From positions 230,473 to 294,472 of the forward strand of contig CABFPE010000728.1 in NCBI GenBank assembly GCA_900660155.1: a DNA stretch of 64,000 nt. The letters are read 5' to 3'. The notes under the pieces are model-generated. The model had not been told where the DNA came from, searched no databases, and was given only the letters and a program-made list of their open reading frames with translations. Position numbers and translations under genes: made by a program. Below are positions 1-11,689 of the stretch, one piece after another. Each line of letters opens with the position of its first letter. The first letter of the stretch is position 1. This DNA is from Hofstenia miamia. Taxonomy: Eukaryota; Xenacoelomorpha; Acoela; Hofsteniidae.

Positions 1-2997
1 TATATATATCATGATCAAGATCAATGACAAGTTTTACCTCCGACACACAGATTGTTTACCTGTGTTGAACCTGGTCAAAAGAGTGAAACCAATTATTCTT
101 TTGGGAAAAAGCTGTATCTCTCTCAATTTCATCAAACAAGCGAACTAACAAAATGTGGTAACCGCGAATTTGGATGACGAGAATGTGCAGCAAAATCTCA
201 ACACCTACTTTATAGGTCAAAACTGCAACCCTGAAACTTCACCATGGAATGTACTAAGTCTTAATGATTATACTAGGAGTTGGACACATTAATGCATTTG
301 TAACCAGTGATTAAAATAACCTGTCTTTCAATAGTAGTGGCTGAATTTCTATACATGCACTAATACCAAAATTGAAATCCCTGCTTTCATTTCCATTCCC
401 ATATATATATAGGATAAATATGGTTGTATTCATTGTGCATCTTGTTGCTTTACATCTTCAAAAATTGGGACTCTGCATAGAGACACAGGGAAGTAAGGAT
501 ACGAAGTTTTTCGACAACATGACACACATAAAAGCCTCGATGATTTGATGGCGCCTTTCTGCTCATATATATATATATACCTGATTTGTAACAAATTATT
601 TCTCAAAAACTGAGTCAAGGAGGGGTTTTGCAAGTTCGGAGATGGAATCGGATACAAAATTTAAAGATCCGATCGGATCTTAATCCAAAACTTCAAGATC
701 ACCATCAGATTCGATCAAAAATTTTTTAAAAAAAATTTGTTTTAGTTTCGAAAAAGTATTCTAACATTAAATAAGTATGGATTTAAAATATATCTATGCT
801 TTTTTCACATCGGAATAGAAAATGTTAAGTGCTTAGACGCTGTCTTGAGCTCAAAGATGAATATTTACCAGGGAGGCCGAAATGGAAAAATGGCACGAAA
901 TTCAACAAATCTGACTATTATGCAATAGTGATTATAAGTCAACTCAAATGTAATTAATCCTACAAAGTGTAAGACCGATGTGTTGAAAAATAAATGTTAA
1001 ATTTTGAAATAGTACAATAGTATCAAATTATCTTCTTATACTCCAATTTAATTCATTCAGTTTTGGCGCAGCAGACCGAAAAATTCAAGAAATATCAAAA
1101 TCCAAAAATCACCATTTTGCAATTTGAAAATTCAGAGAAGCCGGTGAAAAAAAGAATTGCACAATCAATGGCAAATTAAGGACAAGCCAAAAATTTATAT
1201 TGCAAAACATTAAAGTAATGGCATTAGAGCGTATTAAAATCCGTGATAGAAAGATTAATTTTTTAAAACTAAATTTTAGTTTTCAATAAAAATTTTATAT
1301 TTATACTTTTCATTGAAATCGGATTACAAATTTTAAATTTTATGAAAGAATGTAAATTAATTGATACTCAATTATTGTTATTCCGAAGATATGGTTTTGT
1401 AAATAATTTTGTATTAGTAATGAAAATTATCATGATCTTGGCATTGAAAGTTGTTTATATTGCATTTTAAATGAGATTTTTTGATAGAAGAGCATCCCGA
1501 ATTTTATTTATAAGAATTTCGCTTAGATTCAATTTGGCTTGGGTAATCTTCTACATAAAAATAGTTACTGTTTAATATTGATATCATTGATGTTCATTAG
1601 AAGAAATGTTTGCAATTATGAGAGGGTATTCGTCAATAATCCCCAAGATTTGTAAATAGCTTAACAGGCATTGACAATTTTTTTTATAGACAAAGCAACT
1701 TGTAACTTTGAAAGCCTTCAAGGTAGTTTAATTTTAAAAATAATGGTTCGTATAATTATTAATGAAGTTTTCAAAGTTAGTAAAGATTTTCGACTGCTGT
1801 CTTCATCTTAGATATATTTCATATCTTAAATATTTTGTAGTATTTGATTTTAGCTCTGCATGAATTGGAATTGATTAAAAGAAATATTATTCACACAGTG
1901 TTTCATTATTGATTTGAATTCAAAGAATTTGTGCGAATCTCAATTGAACACTTCCGAATAGAACATCTGCGAAGATATGATATTAAATGATCCTAGGTGG
2001 AGTCAGTTATTTTGTATTTAAAGGTGATTGTGCTTACAGGCTTCTTGAAAATGTACGGGATTAAATATTTCAGATTAGAAAGCTAGCATTATTCCAATGT
2101 TTTATACAGTGTAGTTGGAAATGCAGTAAATGTGAAATTTTTCAACAATTATAGTTAAATAACGACTTGACAATAATAACACTATTGGAAAAACAATATG
2201 CTTACACCGTATTAATCAAATTTCCACGGCATTGATTCATATGCCGTTATAACGATTGAGAGATTTTGAAAATTTCACACGCTATCTTGCCAAATTAATG
2301 GTTAAAGTACTAAGACGAATATGTTAAAAAGTGATAAGGATGTACTAAATGCACATATTGTTCGGCCGAGAAACCAGATCAGTGTTTTTCACCCAGATCT
2401 CAAACTGTGTCAAGTATGTATTCAACTGATTAAAGTTTGCACTATACTGTTATTTCTGGTAAATTTGTGGTATCAAGCAAAGAATGCGATGTATTTAAAG
2501 TACTTCAATGAATACATAACTAGGGGCTACAACAGAAATTGATTTGATTGTATACCGTAGACCCCAATGTTTACCCAATCCATTTTTGGTGTTATATGGT
2601 ACTTATGGCATTTTGTGCAACATTGCACTAAGATTAATTAGTTTTTGCGTTGCGAAAACATGACAGGTGATGAACTGTGCGCAGACATTTTGGATAAAGA
2701 GAATATTTTATTAAAAATAATTTAATAAGAATAACTTTAGAGATGGTCGAATCAGATGCGTAGAATGTATTTGATAATTAAAACTATTTTCAAACAGCGG
2801 CCTGTCAGCTGTGTTGATTATTATAAATTATTCTCGCTGCGCAAACAAACCGACAAAACAGATTCTGGCGTAGAATCTATTATTTATAAAGCACTTAAAT
2901 CATTTTAAAGAATAAGTCATTGGCGATTGTCAAAGAAAATGTACATTCGATTCAAGTAGCCAGGAATTGGGGATTTGGTAGTAAATTACATCACAAA
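1..2997. other. AT-rich intergenic stretch, no supported gene
   Basis: I see no gene here. The stretch is very AT-rich with many short homopolymer runs and short TA runs at 1-8, about 402-410 and 566-580. A perfect 18-bp palindrome centred on GATC lies at 664-681. An ATG-initiated 73-codon frame at 2321-2542 has no recognisable domain and unremarkable composition, so I do not call it. The last few hundred bases should hold the 5' end of the ankyrin gene, but no promoter motif is convincing. Confidence 0.6.
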
Positions 2998-3691
2998 ATG
3001 CAACCGCAGAAATGCGAAGACATTTTCAACTTTATCAAAAAAAGAAATTCTACAGAATTGCGATGCGCTTTACGAAAAAACCTGTCAAATCTTGATGTCA
3101 ACGCCATCAATCAAGTTGGTCAAACTCCTCTAATCATTGCTTGCAGGCATCGCAATAAGTCAGAAGGTGAGTTAATGGGACACATTCTTTTGGCCCATGG
3201 TGCGGATCCACGAATTATGGACAGACTGGCTCGAACCGCTTTATTTTATGCAGTAATTAACGGAATGGATTCCCTTGCTTGTAGTATCCTCAAGCAGTAC
3301 GAACTGGACTTAAGTCACATAGATAAGAATGGGGAAACTGTTATGCATTATGCTGTTCTTTTGAATCGCTCTGTTTTCACAAAGTGGGTTTTATCAATGT
3401 ACGAGTACAATGAAATCGCTGAAATTATAGACACTCATGGAAGAACGGTTGGGAAACTCGGAGTTTTTCTACACAATAAACAATTTAATGTTCATATGAA
3501 CAAAGACTGTCATTGTCGGTCGCACCAAAGTAACTACTCACGTAAGTCTCTCGGTACGAGTAAGTCTGAACTAACCAAAAATAGAAGGACATTAGCCTAT
3601 AAACTCTGTAGCTCTGCTGGAGAAAAATTGAAGTCATCTTCTGCCAATGTTAGATATGAACATGACGACGTTGTGACTGATGTTCTTTCAG
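2998..3691 (+). CDS. Ankyrin-repeat protein, ANKRD34-like, first coding exon (3' part missing)
   Basis: The frame is open from 2899 after a stop; the first ATG is at 2998, giving 231 codons to a good donor (CAG then GTATGA) at 3692. Read-through past that donor stops at 3730-3732 after low-quality sequence, so the exon probably ends at 3691 in phase 1. Ankyrin repeats are visible at about residues 34-68 (with GQTPLIIAC and LLAHGADP), 69-102 (RTALFYAV), 103-136 (GETVMHYAV) and a weaker fourth at 141-160 (HGRTVGKLG). The tail (161-231) is basic, Ser/Lys-rich and without a recognised domain. The spacing inside the first repeat and the basic tail recall ANKRD34-type proteins, which are cytosolic or nuclear; that assignment is inference from pattern. 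No downstream exon was found, so the C-terminus is unknown. Generic ankyrin-repeat protein is the safe reading. Confidence 0.8.
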
Positions 3692-3732
3692 GTATGACAG
3701 TCTTGCGTTATACAGAATATATATGCATGTAA

Positions 3733-6700
3733 CAAGACCTAAGAACTATTTACTACACCAGGTTCCTTTCAGGGGTTTGTGATTTTTGAATTGAACAGTT
3801 CAACTTCTAGAGTTTCGCTTCCCGTAACAAAACGTCATAGAATTTGAAATTCTAATTGATTCATTTTTTTAACACGCTATCCTAAAACCTTAAAATGTAT
3901 ATAGTTTATAAATGGACTTACTGAAAACTTCTGATGTATCTATAACGCCAATCAGAGTGGGAAATTTTGGTCCTGATTGAATCCTAACTCAATTTTTAAA
4001 TTAAATTTGATTCGCAATTCATTACGCGAACCAGATCAATCCATTTTTATATTCTTACTCTACCCGTAACCTGATTACGATAACGATAAGTGATGAGGGT
4101 ATCAGCTTTCCCGCATTTACGGTATGTTAAGAGGAAATTTTTACGGATACATTCACAACTTTTAGAAACCCGCGTAAAATTGTTAGTTTTCAAAAGCAAA
4201 ACCTCCATAAATTTTGTTTTCATCACTTATTGAAGTTGGTACATGACTTAATGCAATGTAAGTTTCTTTCAAAGCCTATTGGTGTGGCTGAAGTTGATGA
4301 AGAAACTAACAACTTTTCTTTGAAAATTTTAATTTTTAAAATGTCTAAATTCATTCCATACCCAATTCAACGAACTTGGACTGTTTTTTGATGTGTGCAG
4401 AGATATCCCAAACCCATGGAGGCGTGCTTTGGCAAAGTCAGAGGTAACGGCGCTTAGCATTAATAGAATCTTTAAAAATTTTTAATAGAATCATGAAAAA
4501 TTTTAAAAAATTCCCATGTAGTTAAATTTGCTAAATTGAGGATGTTAAGTTCATTAAATAACTTTATTGGTACCGATATGTTTTGTTTAAGGTAACTGGA
4601 TAAGAAAATCTTAAGCGGCTACGGCTTATTTACTGCTGTTGTTCAAGGTTGCTAAGGCATATTTATGGTTTAAGACTAGTTTTTTTTCAAAAGTAGCTAT
4701 TAATAGCGCTCAGCAAACTATTAAGCAAATCACTTAGTTTCTCATAGATTATACTCTTCAAAAAAACTTTGAAATTTTCCAAATAGAAACATTTTCAATG
4801 AAGAACTATTGCTATTATCAGAGCTTTCAAAGTTTGATGAAAATGAAGTTTGAAATTTGAATACCTTTCAAACTTTGATTTGAAAATTTGAATATGGTTA
4901 AATTCAAAGTTTGATTTAAAATTTGAAAGTTTGAAAATTTGTTTTCAAGTTTGATATTTCTCAGAAATAATTCTTACTTACAAAAAATGCATATTTATTA
5001 GACTAATGTGTAATTATATATACATATAGCAATGAGGTAGGATAAAAACCACCCATTGCAGGTTTCACCTATATTTTTGTAGCAATATAGAGTATATATA
5101 GTAGAACATAATTTTATCCTATATAATACATTGTTTATATAGAAAGAAAATATGATTATTATACTTACTGCATAGAGACATAATATGTAGTAAATACCCA
5201 TGTGACTTTTAAGAATGTTGAAGTTGCTTATTTAATTATTCCAGGTAAATCAAGAAAACTAAGCAACATACATCTGGTCATGATAGTCACATTCAGAAAG
5301 CTTGAAAGTGTGTTCACTGTTAACTTGATTATCAAACATGGTAAAGATAGGAGTCTCAAAGTTAAATGAATGAATTTTCAATATTAACAATTTCAAATGT
5401 ATTATACATTTAAAAATATATCATAAAACAATATCTGGGAAATTTAATAATGTTGATTTGTAAAATTTCTTAAAATTTGATAGCAAAGTTTGCCTTTTAG
5501 CATTCAAAGTTTGGTTTAAAATTTGAATTTTGCAAAATTTAATAGCCACTCTATATGCGGAAATCGTTAAATTGAAAGATATTTCTGCCGAGATGTAAAT
5601 TGTAGGATTTCCGTCATTTTATCATCATTTGTTATTAATAAACTAATCCTTAATGTCTCTAATTTTTTTGAACTCCTACTCCTGTTTTACAATGCATAGA
5701 TTAAACTGGTGTATTTCTATGAATTATTTGAAATTTTTGTATTAATGTTTAAATTTATGAGCGAAAAGATAAGCTAGAGAACATCAACTTTGAATAGGGA
5801 AGTCAAAATAAACATGGTTGTAAGTCAAATTTACAAAAATAGCTATTTAACATAGTTACTGATAAATATATTGTACTTTTAGTAACTATAAACCACATTA
5901 TAACGTCTACATGTTTCAATTCATATATATTTTTAATCTAGCATTTATATTTTTTGTAGTTTGGTATTTCCTCAATGGGTTTTAATAGATTTTTCCATAC
6001 CAAAGGCTTGGGTCCAGGGACTTTTATTAGGTTCACCATATTCCAAGCATATTTACAGAAGAATCACTCATTACTAATTTTTTCAATAAATTTGGAAAAA
6101 ATCATTCGACAATATTAAACAAACTTTTCAAAATAGTAGGTTATTACAAAAAATATTGTAAGTCAATTTAACTAATTGTGTTGAAATATAGGTTTGGTTA
6201 AGTGAGGTATTTGTCATTGCTTTAACCTTTTTCCAGAAGACAATCTAATTATAACTAACAAGAATGTACTGAAAGATTGTTTTTTACTGAATAGTACTGA
6301 ATGATGACATTTTATTAATATTGACTAGGAAACTGCCCGTGCTATGCACTGGGATTTCAATGGACTGCATTAGATATTTATTAAATGAATAAACTTTATA
6401 CAAACCATATGTTGCGTTTTTAATACTTTGGGAACGACATAAGTAATAAATGTGATCATCATACATTGGTAAAATGATTTTTATTCACAATTTTAGCATA
6501 TGACACTCCTTAATTAACCATTATAAGCACATTCAAACCATTGTAACCCCTAATGCAAGAAATTGTATAGAATTACAACAAAATTAAGTCCATTATTGTA
6601 GGTGAATACATATATAAAATGTTTCACATTTTTATTTTCTCTAAATAGAATAGATTCCGTTTACAACTTGAATTTAGATATTAAACTCTTAAAATTTTCC

Positions 6701-7094
6701 TATTCTCAGCTTAACTTATTTTGTAAAGCCTTGCACCTGATGACTAGATTCTAATCTATTGAATTGATATGGTCCATTAATGTTGTCAATAATTGTGGCA
6801 AAGTAATGTTGGTCGCTTATAAGAAATGCTTCCTGGAATTTCACCCATTTGTTTAAATATTCTTCCACTTTCAAATAGCACAATACGTTTTCCAATATTA
6901 TCATTCTAAATTAGAAATAATTCAACAATTGAACCGCAGTGTGGGCAAGTATATTTTAAATAAATTTAAATCTTCACACTTGCAAAGCTAATGAATTTAG
7001 TTTATAAGGGAATGACATTAATATCGTTTGCTACATAGGTTTACACTAAAATTAATAGTTTAAGTCTCTCCTTATTTTCTCCGTTTGGTCCGAG
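3733..7094. other. AT-rich stretch with TTTGAAA-type repeats
   Basis: This could be intron of the ankyrin gene or intergenic DNA. It holds imperfect repeats of a TTCAAAGTTTGATTT-like word at about 4800-4960 and 5490-5540 (listed separately). On the minus strand, 6733-6906 carries a 62-codon ATG frame that begins just after an acceptor-like TTTAG and has a GT donor-like site near its end. It has no recognised domain, and I leave it as a possible minor exon. Nothing else is supportable. Confidence 0.5.
4800..4960. repeat. Imperfect TTTGAAA/TTCAAAG interspersed repeat cluster
   Basis: Words such as TTCAAAGTTTGAT, AAAATTTGAA and TTTGAAAATTTG recur in both orientations through this block, so it can fold back on itself. 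Related blocks lie at 5490-5540 and 53370-53440. It could be a decayed inverted-repeat element or low-complexity AT drift; no clean period is visible. Confidence 0.45.
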
Positions 7095-7259
7095 CAGGGA
7101 CGTCGATCCCGAGGGATGGAGGAATTCAACTCCAAAATTTGGAATTTTAGCATATCTTAAGTTTTTATATTAAGTCCTTATTAATATAAAATTATATCCC
7201 CATTCAACAAAATATATTGATGTCAATGGGTGGGAGGTCTTAGCCCTCTCATATCCCTG
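7095..7259. mobile_element. Candidate short hAT-type MITE
   Basis: The ends are imperfect inverted repeats: left CAGGGACGTC and, on the opposite strand at the right, CAGGGATATG, both followed by G-rich sequence ending in GGAGG or CTCCC words. The 165-bp block is GC-richer than its surroundings and has no coding capacity. I could not see a convincing 8-bp target-site duplication, so the boundary is tentative. Confidence 0.4.
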
Positions 7260-7383
7260 CTTGATATTATGTGGCTTTATCTCAATTGGCAATGCTAAAA
7301 TTTTTCAAAACAGCCACACCTGCTATCTTGATCATTGCATTAATATATTGAAATTTTATTAAAAATATATATGCAAATTTAAA

Positions 7384-7626
7384 CTTTTAATCAATTGGAT
7401 CATAGTAAATAAAAGATTCAATTGTGCACAAAATACAATAAATGTCTAAATTGACATCTTGGTGATTGGGGAATAGATATTGATTTGTTTTATATTTAAT
7501 TACAACACTAAATTCAGGACAAAAAAAAGTCAAATGGTTTTTCAGTGGTAACTTGAAGTTAGCGCATTGACAATATTGTCGAACATAAGATTTGAATTCA
7601 TCCAAACAAAAACTAAATTTTCAATT
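7384..7626 (-). CDS. Possible terminal exon of an unrecognised gene
   Basis: On the minus strand a frame opens directly after an acceptor-like ATTTAG (near 7627) and runs about 80 codons to a TAA at 7384-7386, ending in DPID. The peptide is rich in Tyr, Cys, Phe and Asn (for example VRQYCQCANFKLPLKNH and NLDIYCILCTIE) with no long homopolymer, which is coding-like for this background. I recognise no family. No upstream exon is convincing, because the overlapping frames on both strands at 7717-7994 cannot be told apart. It could equally be a decayed fragment. Confidence 0.3.
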
Positions 7627-7639
7627 GATTTTTCTTTGC

Positions 7640-8350
7640 AATAATAAAATGGTTTTTATTGAAATAATATGTGAAAAGTTTGAAATGTCGAGAGTAGCAA
7701 ATGTAATCGATAGCAGTTGAAATTCCAAAATCTTATTCGACAAACTATCAAATTGTTATTTAGTCACACGCTAGCATTTGGATCTATATCTCTTCGAATA
7801 GTAATTTGGTTCCCAACAAAAATTCTAAGCTTTGCACGCGATTCCAGACTGTTTGTCAAACAAAAATTAAAAATTAAATTGGTTCTATATTTGTTCAAAC
7901 TTTCAGAATTTAAACAGTTTTCAAAAAAAGTTGGGAGAACGTACTCGATATAACTTTGTTGTAAACTTTTTTGATTACCCAAAAAGTTGTGCATATGCCT
8001 ATAATTTTGTATGCTTCCTAAGATACACCTTGCAGCGAGTGTTATTCAATTAAGCTTTGGAAGTTGGTTAATGCTTAATGTAATAGGGATATCTTAATGG
8101 TTAAAATAAATTAAGTGGATTTTCAATGTCGTGTGAACACTTGGCTTTTATTTTTTAAAGTTTCTGACATCTTTTGGAAACAACCAAAATATTTATTTAG
8201 ACAACCACAATACATTTGCAATGTCCACATAAATTATTCATCAGTTGAGTCGATGTAGGAATCCTGCGATGTTGCGAACAGTAATCGTGATAGAAAAAAT
8301 CAATGTAAATGTATTACCAGTTGAGACATTTTCTATATATATATATATAA

Positions 8351-8407
<57 letters not shown>

Positions 8408-9702
8408 AATCACTTCTATGTGTGAGCAAGTTACACTAAGAATATATAAATAGCGTACAAAATATAACTAAATATCTCTTGAAATGAAAAAATTCCTTTG
8501 GATGAGTTTTGAATCTTTTATTTTTTTACTTTTAAATATTCATATGTTAAGATCGGCATAGTTTGTAATAAAATGAATCAATTTATTAAAATCTTCTTAT
8601 ATACTTAACTACAAAAGTTGAAAATTCTACAATTAGAAAATGTTTCGCCTAAGAATAAAAAATACAGTAAAGTTCTCATCATGTTGACAGATGCATAGCG
8701 ATGAGTATGTCCCGCTTTTTCAGAGTTAAAATTTAGACCCAGTTGACATTGAAATGCCGCAATTCCTTGAAAAATTCAACTTTTGAAGTTGCTAAGGGTA
8801 TACATTCTAATTTCCTAGAATTTACTAACAGAAAAAAACATTGAATTATTAATGGGAGAGATTTCATGAAAAATCGAAATTTAATTTCCGGCAACTTTCC
8901 TTAATAGATTACACATCGTTACGATTCAAAATTACACCGTAATTAAACTTCACATCAATAACTAAGGAAATTCAAATGAAAAGCAATTTATCTCTGAAAG
9001 CTTTTAGGAATTATCTAATTTCGAGCTGCTTACATTCTATTGAATGGAGTTCAATTTAAAATAGTAGATAAACAATGGATTGGCACCTGTTTCAATTCTG
9101 GCTTTAAATTGTGTGCAAATATAGTTCACAGTTTACTTGAAAGCATTTTGTAATGTCAATTTAGCATCAATTTTTTTTAGAGTACTAAAATCATAGGGTT
9201 TGTGGGAAGACTAAGTTTTAAATGACATTGGTCAAGAACATATATTGAATTTTGGATATCCAGATGTTTATAAAAACAAATAAATATTTTATTAAAAATT
9301 TATTCCCAATAAATTTTACATCTCCAGATCAATTAAAATTTTGTTCATAATTCATAAATGCCATGTATATCATTGGGTTTAAATATTAATGAAATCATTT
9401 TAGTGTTGTACTTTTTGAATCATCTTTAATAAATTTATGATTTTTTGCTTCATTGTTAAACTCACTCAGGTTTTTTTGGCAGTGTTAAGCCTTATTAGGA
9501 CGTCTGGCAGTATACTTTGACATCAAGCATATTTTTATATTTCAACATGTATTTTGTCAAGAACAGTTATTCTATACCAAAAATGTTTACTAATGTTTTT
9601 AGTTTGTATAATTGTCCTGGTAAGTATTGTGAAAAAAATCTGTTATTTTTTTGTATAGCCCATATTCAAAAGTGCACTAAAAATTGGGGAAGTGTTTTGC
9701 AC

Positions 9703-9704
<2 letters not shown>
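7640..9704. other. AT-rich stretch with a TA microsatellite
   Basis: No gene is supported. A (TA)n array sits at 8332-8404. Two opposed frames of about 76-78 codons overlap at 7717-7994 and neither shows a domain. The remainder is AT-rich sequence without visible structure. Confidence 0.6.
8332..8404. repeat. (TA)n microsatellite
   Basis: About 70 bp of nearly pure TA dinucleotide, interrupted by a few A and C substitutions. Open frames across it are artefacts of the repeat. Confidence 0.95.

Positions 9705-9736
<32 letters not shown>
9705..9736. repeat. (TA)n array at left end of the mariner-type element
   Basis: A pure TA run that ends exactly where the left inverted repeat of the element at 9737 begins. 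Confidence 0.9.
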
Positions 9737-9740
<4 letters not shown>

Positions 9741-10245
9741 GACCATAAAACACTCCACCTTGATTTCAAATCAAAACTGAAATAAATAATTTTAAAATGC
9801 TGGTAGTCACATTGTCATAAACCTAAAAGTTTTGATGTACCATATATATGTGCTCCTTTTGTTGCTTGGCCAGCATTAATACGATAATCAAGCTCGATCC
9901 AGACTCTTCTCGGCAAATTTGGCGTAATCGTGTTTACAGGTTGAGAGGTGCGTTCCTGCAAATGGGTAATGGAGGTACATAAACTTTTTCTTTGGTACTA
10001 CTCCACAGAAAAAAGTCACAGACAGTTAGGTCTGGTGATCGTGAGGGACACTTGCAAAATAACTGGTCATTCTGTGCACCACGGCCAATCCAACGGTTTG
10101 CCAAAATTAGAAAACTGAATGAATTCAACCTTTATTTAAAATCTTATTAGTTTATGACGCAATGTCCACGAGCATTGTTAAAATATTTATTTCAGTTTTG
10201 AAATTATATGCATTTGAAATCAAGGACTGTTTTTATGATCACCCT

Positions 10246-10247
<2 letters not shown>
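9737..10247 (-). mobile_element. Tc1/mariner-type DNA transposon, internally deleted
   Basis: The ends are inverted repeats of about 40 bp. The left reads GGGTGACCATAAAACA then TTGATTTCAAAT; the right, read inward, gives GGAGGGTGATCATAAAAACA then TTGATTTCAAAT. Both ends abut TA runs, matching the TA target of this superfamily. On the minus strand, 9934-10128 encodes a 64-residue transposase remnant with RWIGRGAQ and SPDLTVCDFFLW, the block that carries the last catalytic acid in mariner-like DDE/D enzymes. The 511-bp length is far below a full element of about 1.3 kb, so the region with the first two catalytic acids is gone and it could move only in trans. Confidence 0.85.

Positions 10248-10279
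<32 letters not shown>
10248..10279. repeat. (TA)n array at right end of the mariner-type element
   Basis: A pure TA run beginning immediately after the right terminal repeat; with the left run it suggests insertion into a pre-existing TA microsatellite. Confidence 0.9.
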
Positions 10280-10281
<2 letters not shown>

Positions 10282-10381
10282 GAAAAAAATCAATTACATT
10301 GCATCATTGAGTGGTTTCTAATTTGATTAGTATGTGTTATTATTTAAATAGGTCAAATAATCTAATGTTAGATGTCATTTA

Positions 10382-10645
10382 GCATCTGCAACTCAAGCCA
10401 CTGAAACATGGCGACGGGCCGTAGCCAAAAAAATAACACCGGAAAATGAAGAATTTCAAGATTTTAATGTTTATGAAATCACAACAGTCAGAAAACAAGA
10501 AGTCTTAAAATCAATGCAGCAGCAGTTCAGGCAGCGAAGAGAACGACTGGTAAAAGAGCAAACTCATGATCAAAGGCAAAACCTACGCAATCGCACAAAG
10601 CGCTTCATAAACATAAACAGAATTGCAAAATTGTTTTCCAAATAA
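10382..10645 (+). CDS. Unrecognised terminal coding exon, charged helical C-terminus
   Basis: An open frame of 87 codons ends at TAA 10643-10645, and an acceptor-like TTTAG lies at 10378-10382. If it is used, the exon starts at 10383 and completes a split codon. Composition is clearly coding-like: GC-richer than its surroundings, with mixed codons. The peptide is highly charged and predicted helical, with words such as ATETWRRAVAKK, FQDFNVYEITTVRKQE and QQQFRQRRERLVKEQ, then an Arg/Asn-rich end. That composition fits a coiled-coil or cytoskeletal protein tail, but I recognise no family. No in-frame ATG starts it, so upstream exons should lie further left, possibly beyond the transposon at 9737-10247. 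Confidence 0.55.
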   Translation, partial: ASATQATETWRRAVAKKITPENEEFQDFNVYEITTVRKQEVLKSMQQQFRQRRERLVKEQTHDQRQNLRNRTKRFININRIAKLFSK

Positions 10646-10843
10646 CCACTCAAGCTCTAGATTTAGAGTAGTAGAGTAATTCTCCAAGGTTTTTAGAGCA
10701 TCTTATTGAAATGTTCTACATCTAGTGAAAAAATTGAAAGATGATATTTGTAATACTTTTATAATTTAATTAAAAATTATTTTTGCAGAAGCATCTTTAA
10801 ATATTCCAACCAATAAAAAGTTGTAATTGAAGACATTGGCTCA

Positions 10844-11092
10844 ATGCATATAAATTGTCTACGTTGCATAAGATTCTGGAAATACTGGATTTTTAAAAAA
10901 TACAACCCAACTCTGCTTCCTATAAGAAGCAAAATAAGAAGAATTTCAACTGCAATCCAATATTTCAAACAAAGAAAAATATTACAAACGTTTGAGAAAT
11001 CGTTGATGCTTTTGTTTGTGTACATTACATGTATGCTTTTACATATATTAGTTATTGCAAGGAACAAATGGGGGCATGTGCACAATGTTTAA
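10844..11092 (+). CDS. Small ORF, uncertain
   Basis: ATG-initiated 82-codon frame with a basic N-terminal half (words such as RCIRFWKYWIFKKYN and SKIRRIST) and a hydrophobic stretch near residues 58-72 (LLFVYITCMLLHILV) that could be a single membrane segment. A 102-codon frame overlaps it on the minus strand, so chance is a real possibility. It lies 200 bp downstream of the exon ending at 10645 but shows no splice link to it. No family recognised. Confidence 0.2.
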   Translation: MHINCLRCIRFWKYWIFKKYNPTLLPIRSKIRRISTAIQYFKQRKILQTFEKSLMLLFVYITCMLLHILVIARNKWGHVHNV

Positions 11093-11220
11093 TATTAATA
11101 GATACCTATACTACACAAATTTTGTGAGCCTTATGGCGGACTTCAAAATAATATCATGTGGGCAGGGATTTTGCATTAAACAATGACGAACTGCGGCCAA
11201 TATACTAAATTATAACAATG

Positions 11221-11330
11221 AGCTTAGCATGAACCCGAACACGACCCATGAACCCATTCACTACCCGAACCCAACCCGTCCATCCGGCAAATTCACTATC
11301 ACACCAGATCCGAACCGTACATTTCCAATC
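11221..11330. repeat. CCGAACCC-rich block
   Basis: A GC-rich island with repeated ACCCGAACCC / ACCCAACCCG / ATGAACCCG words. Similar words occur at 16015-16369, 43735-43985 and 45780-45815. Such blocks commonly belong to short DNA-transposon derivatives; the boundaries here are not clear. Confidence 0.5.
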
Positions 11331-11689
11331 CTAATATTTATCTGTGCGGAAACGTAAGCTGAATTTTCAATTACATCAATAAATGTTTTCTGCTTGTTTA
11401 TTAAAATATACAACATTATTTCTATAATGAATGTTGCACAACAATCGTTACAATGCTCTAAAAGCAGTGTTTGTACCCTAAAAATCATAGAAAGCATGAC
11501 ATTTTTACTTGCATATTTTGCAAATCATCTATACACTGAACTCCGAAATGTACATTGTTTAATATTGGGATTTTAAAAGAAGTACGTGAAATTTATTATT
11601 ATTATTAACAAACATTATTATTATTTGGCAAACCATTGCCTCAGAAATGGTTAAAAATAATCTCGAATGATAAATCTATTTAACAAGCT

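Noticed and set aside
2321-2542. 73-codon ATG frame upstream of the ankyrin gene
   Set aside because: No domain, ordinary AT-rich composition, and no splice context linking it to the ankyrin exon.
7717-7994. Opposed frames of 78 (+) and 76 (-) codons
   Set aside because: They overlap on both strands with no domain or splice evidence favouring either.
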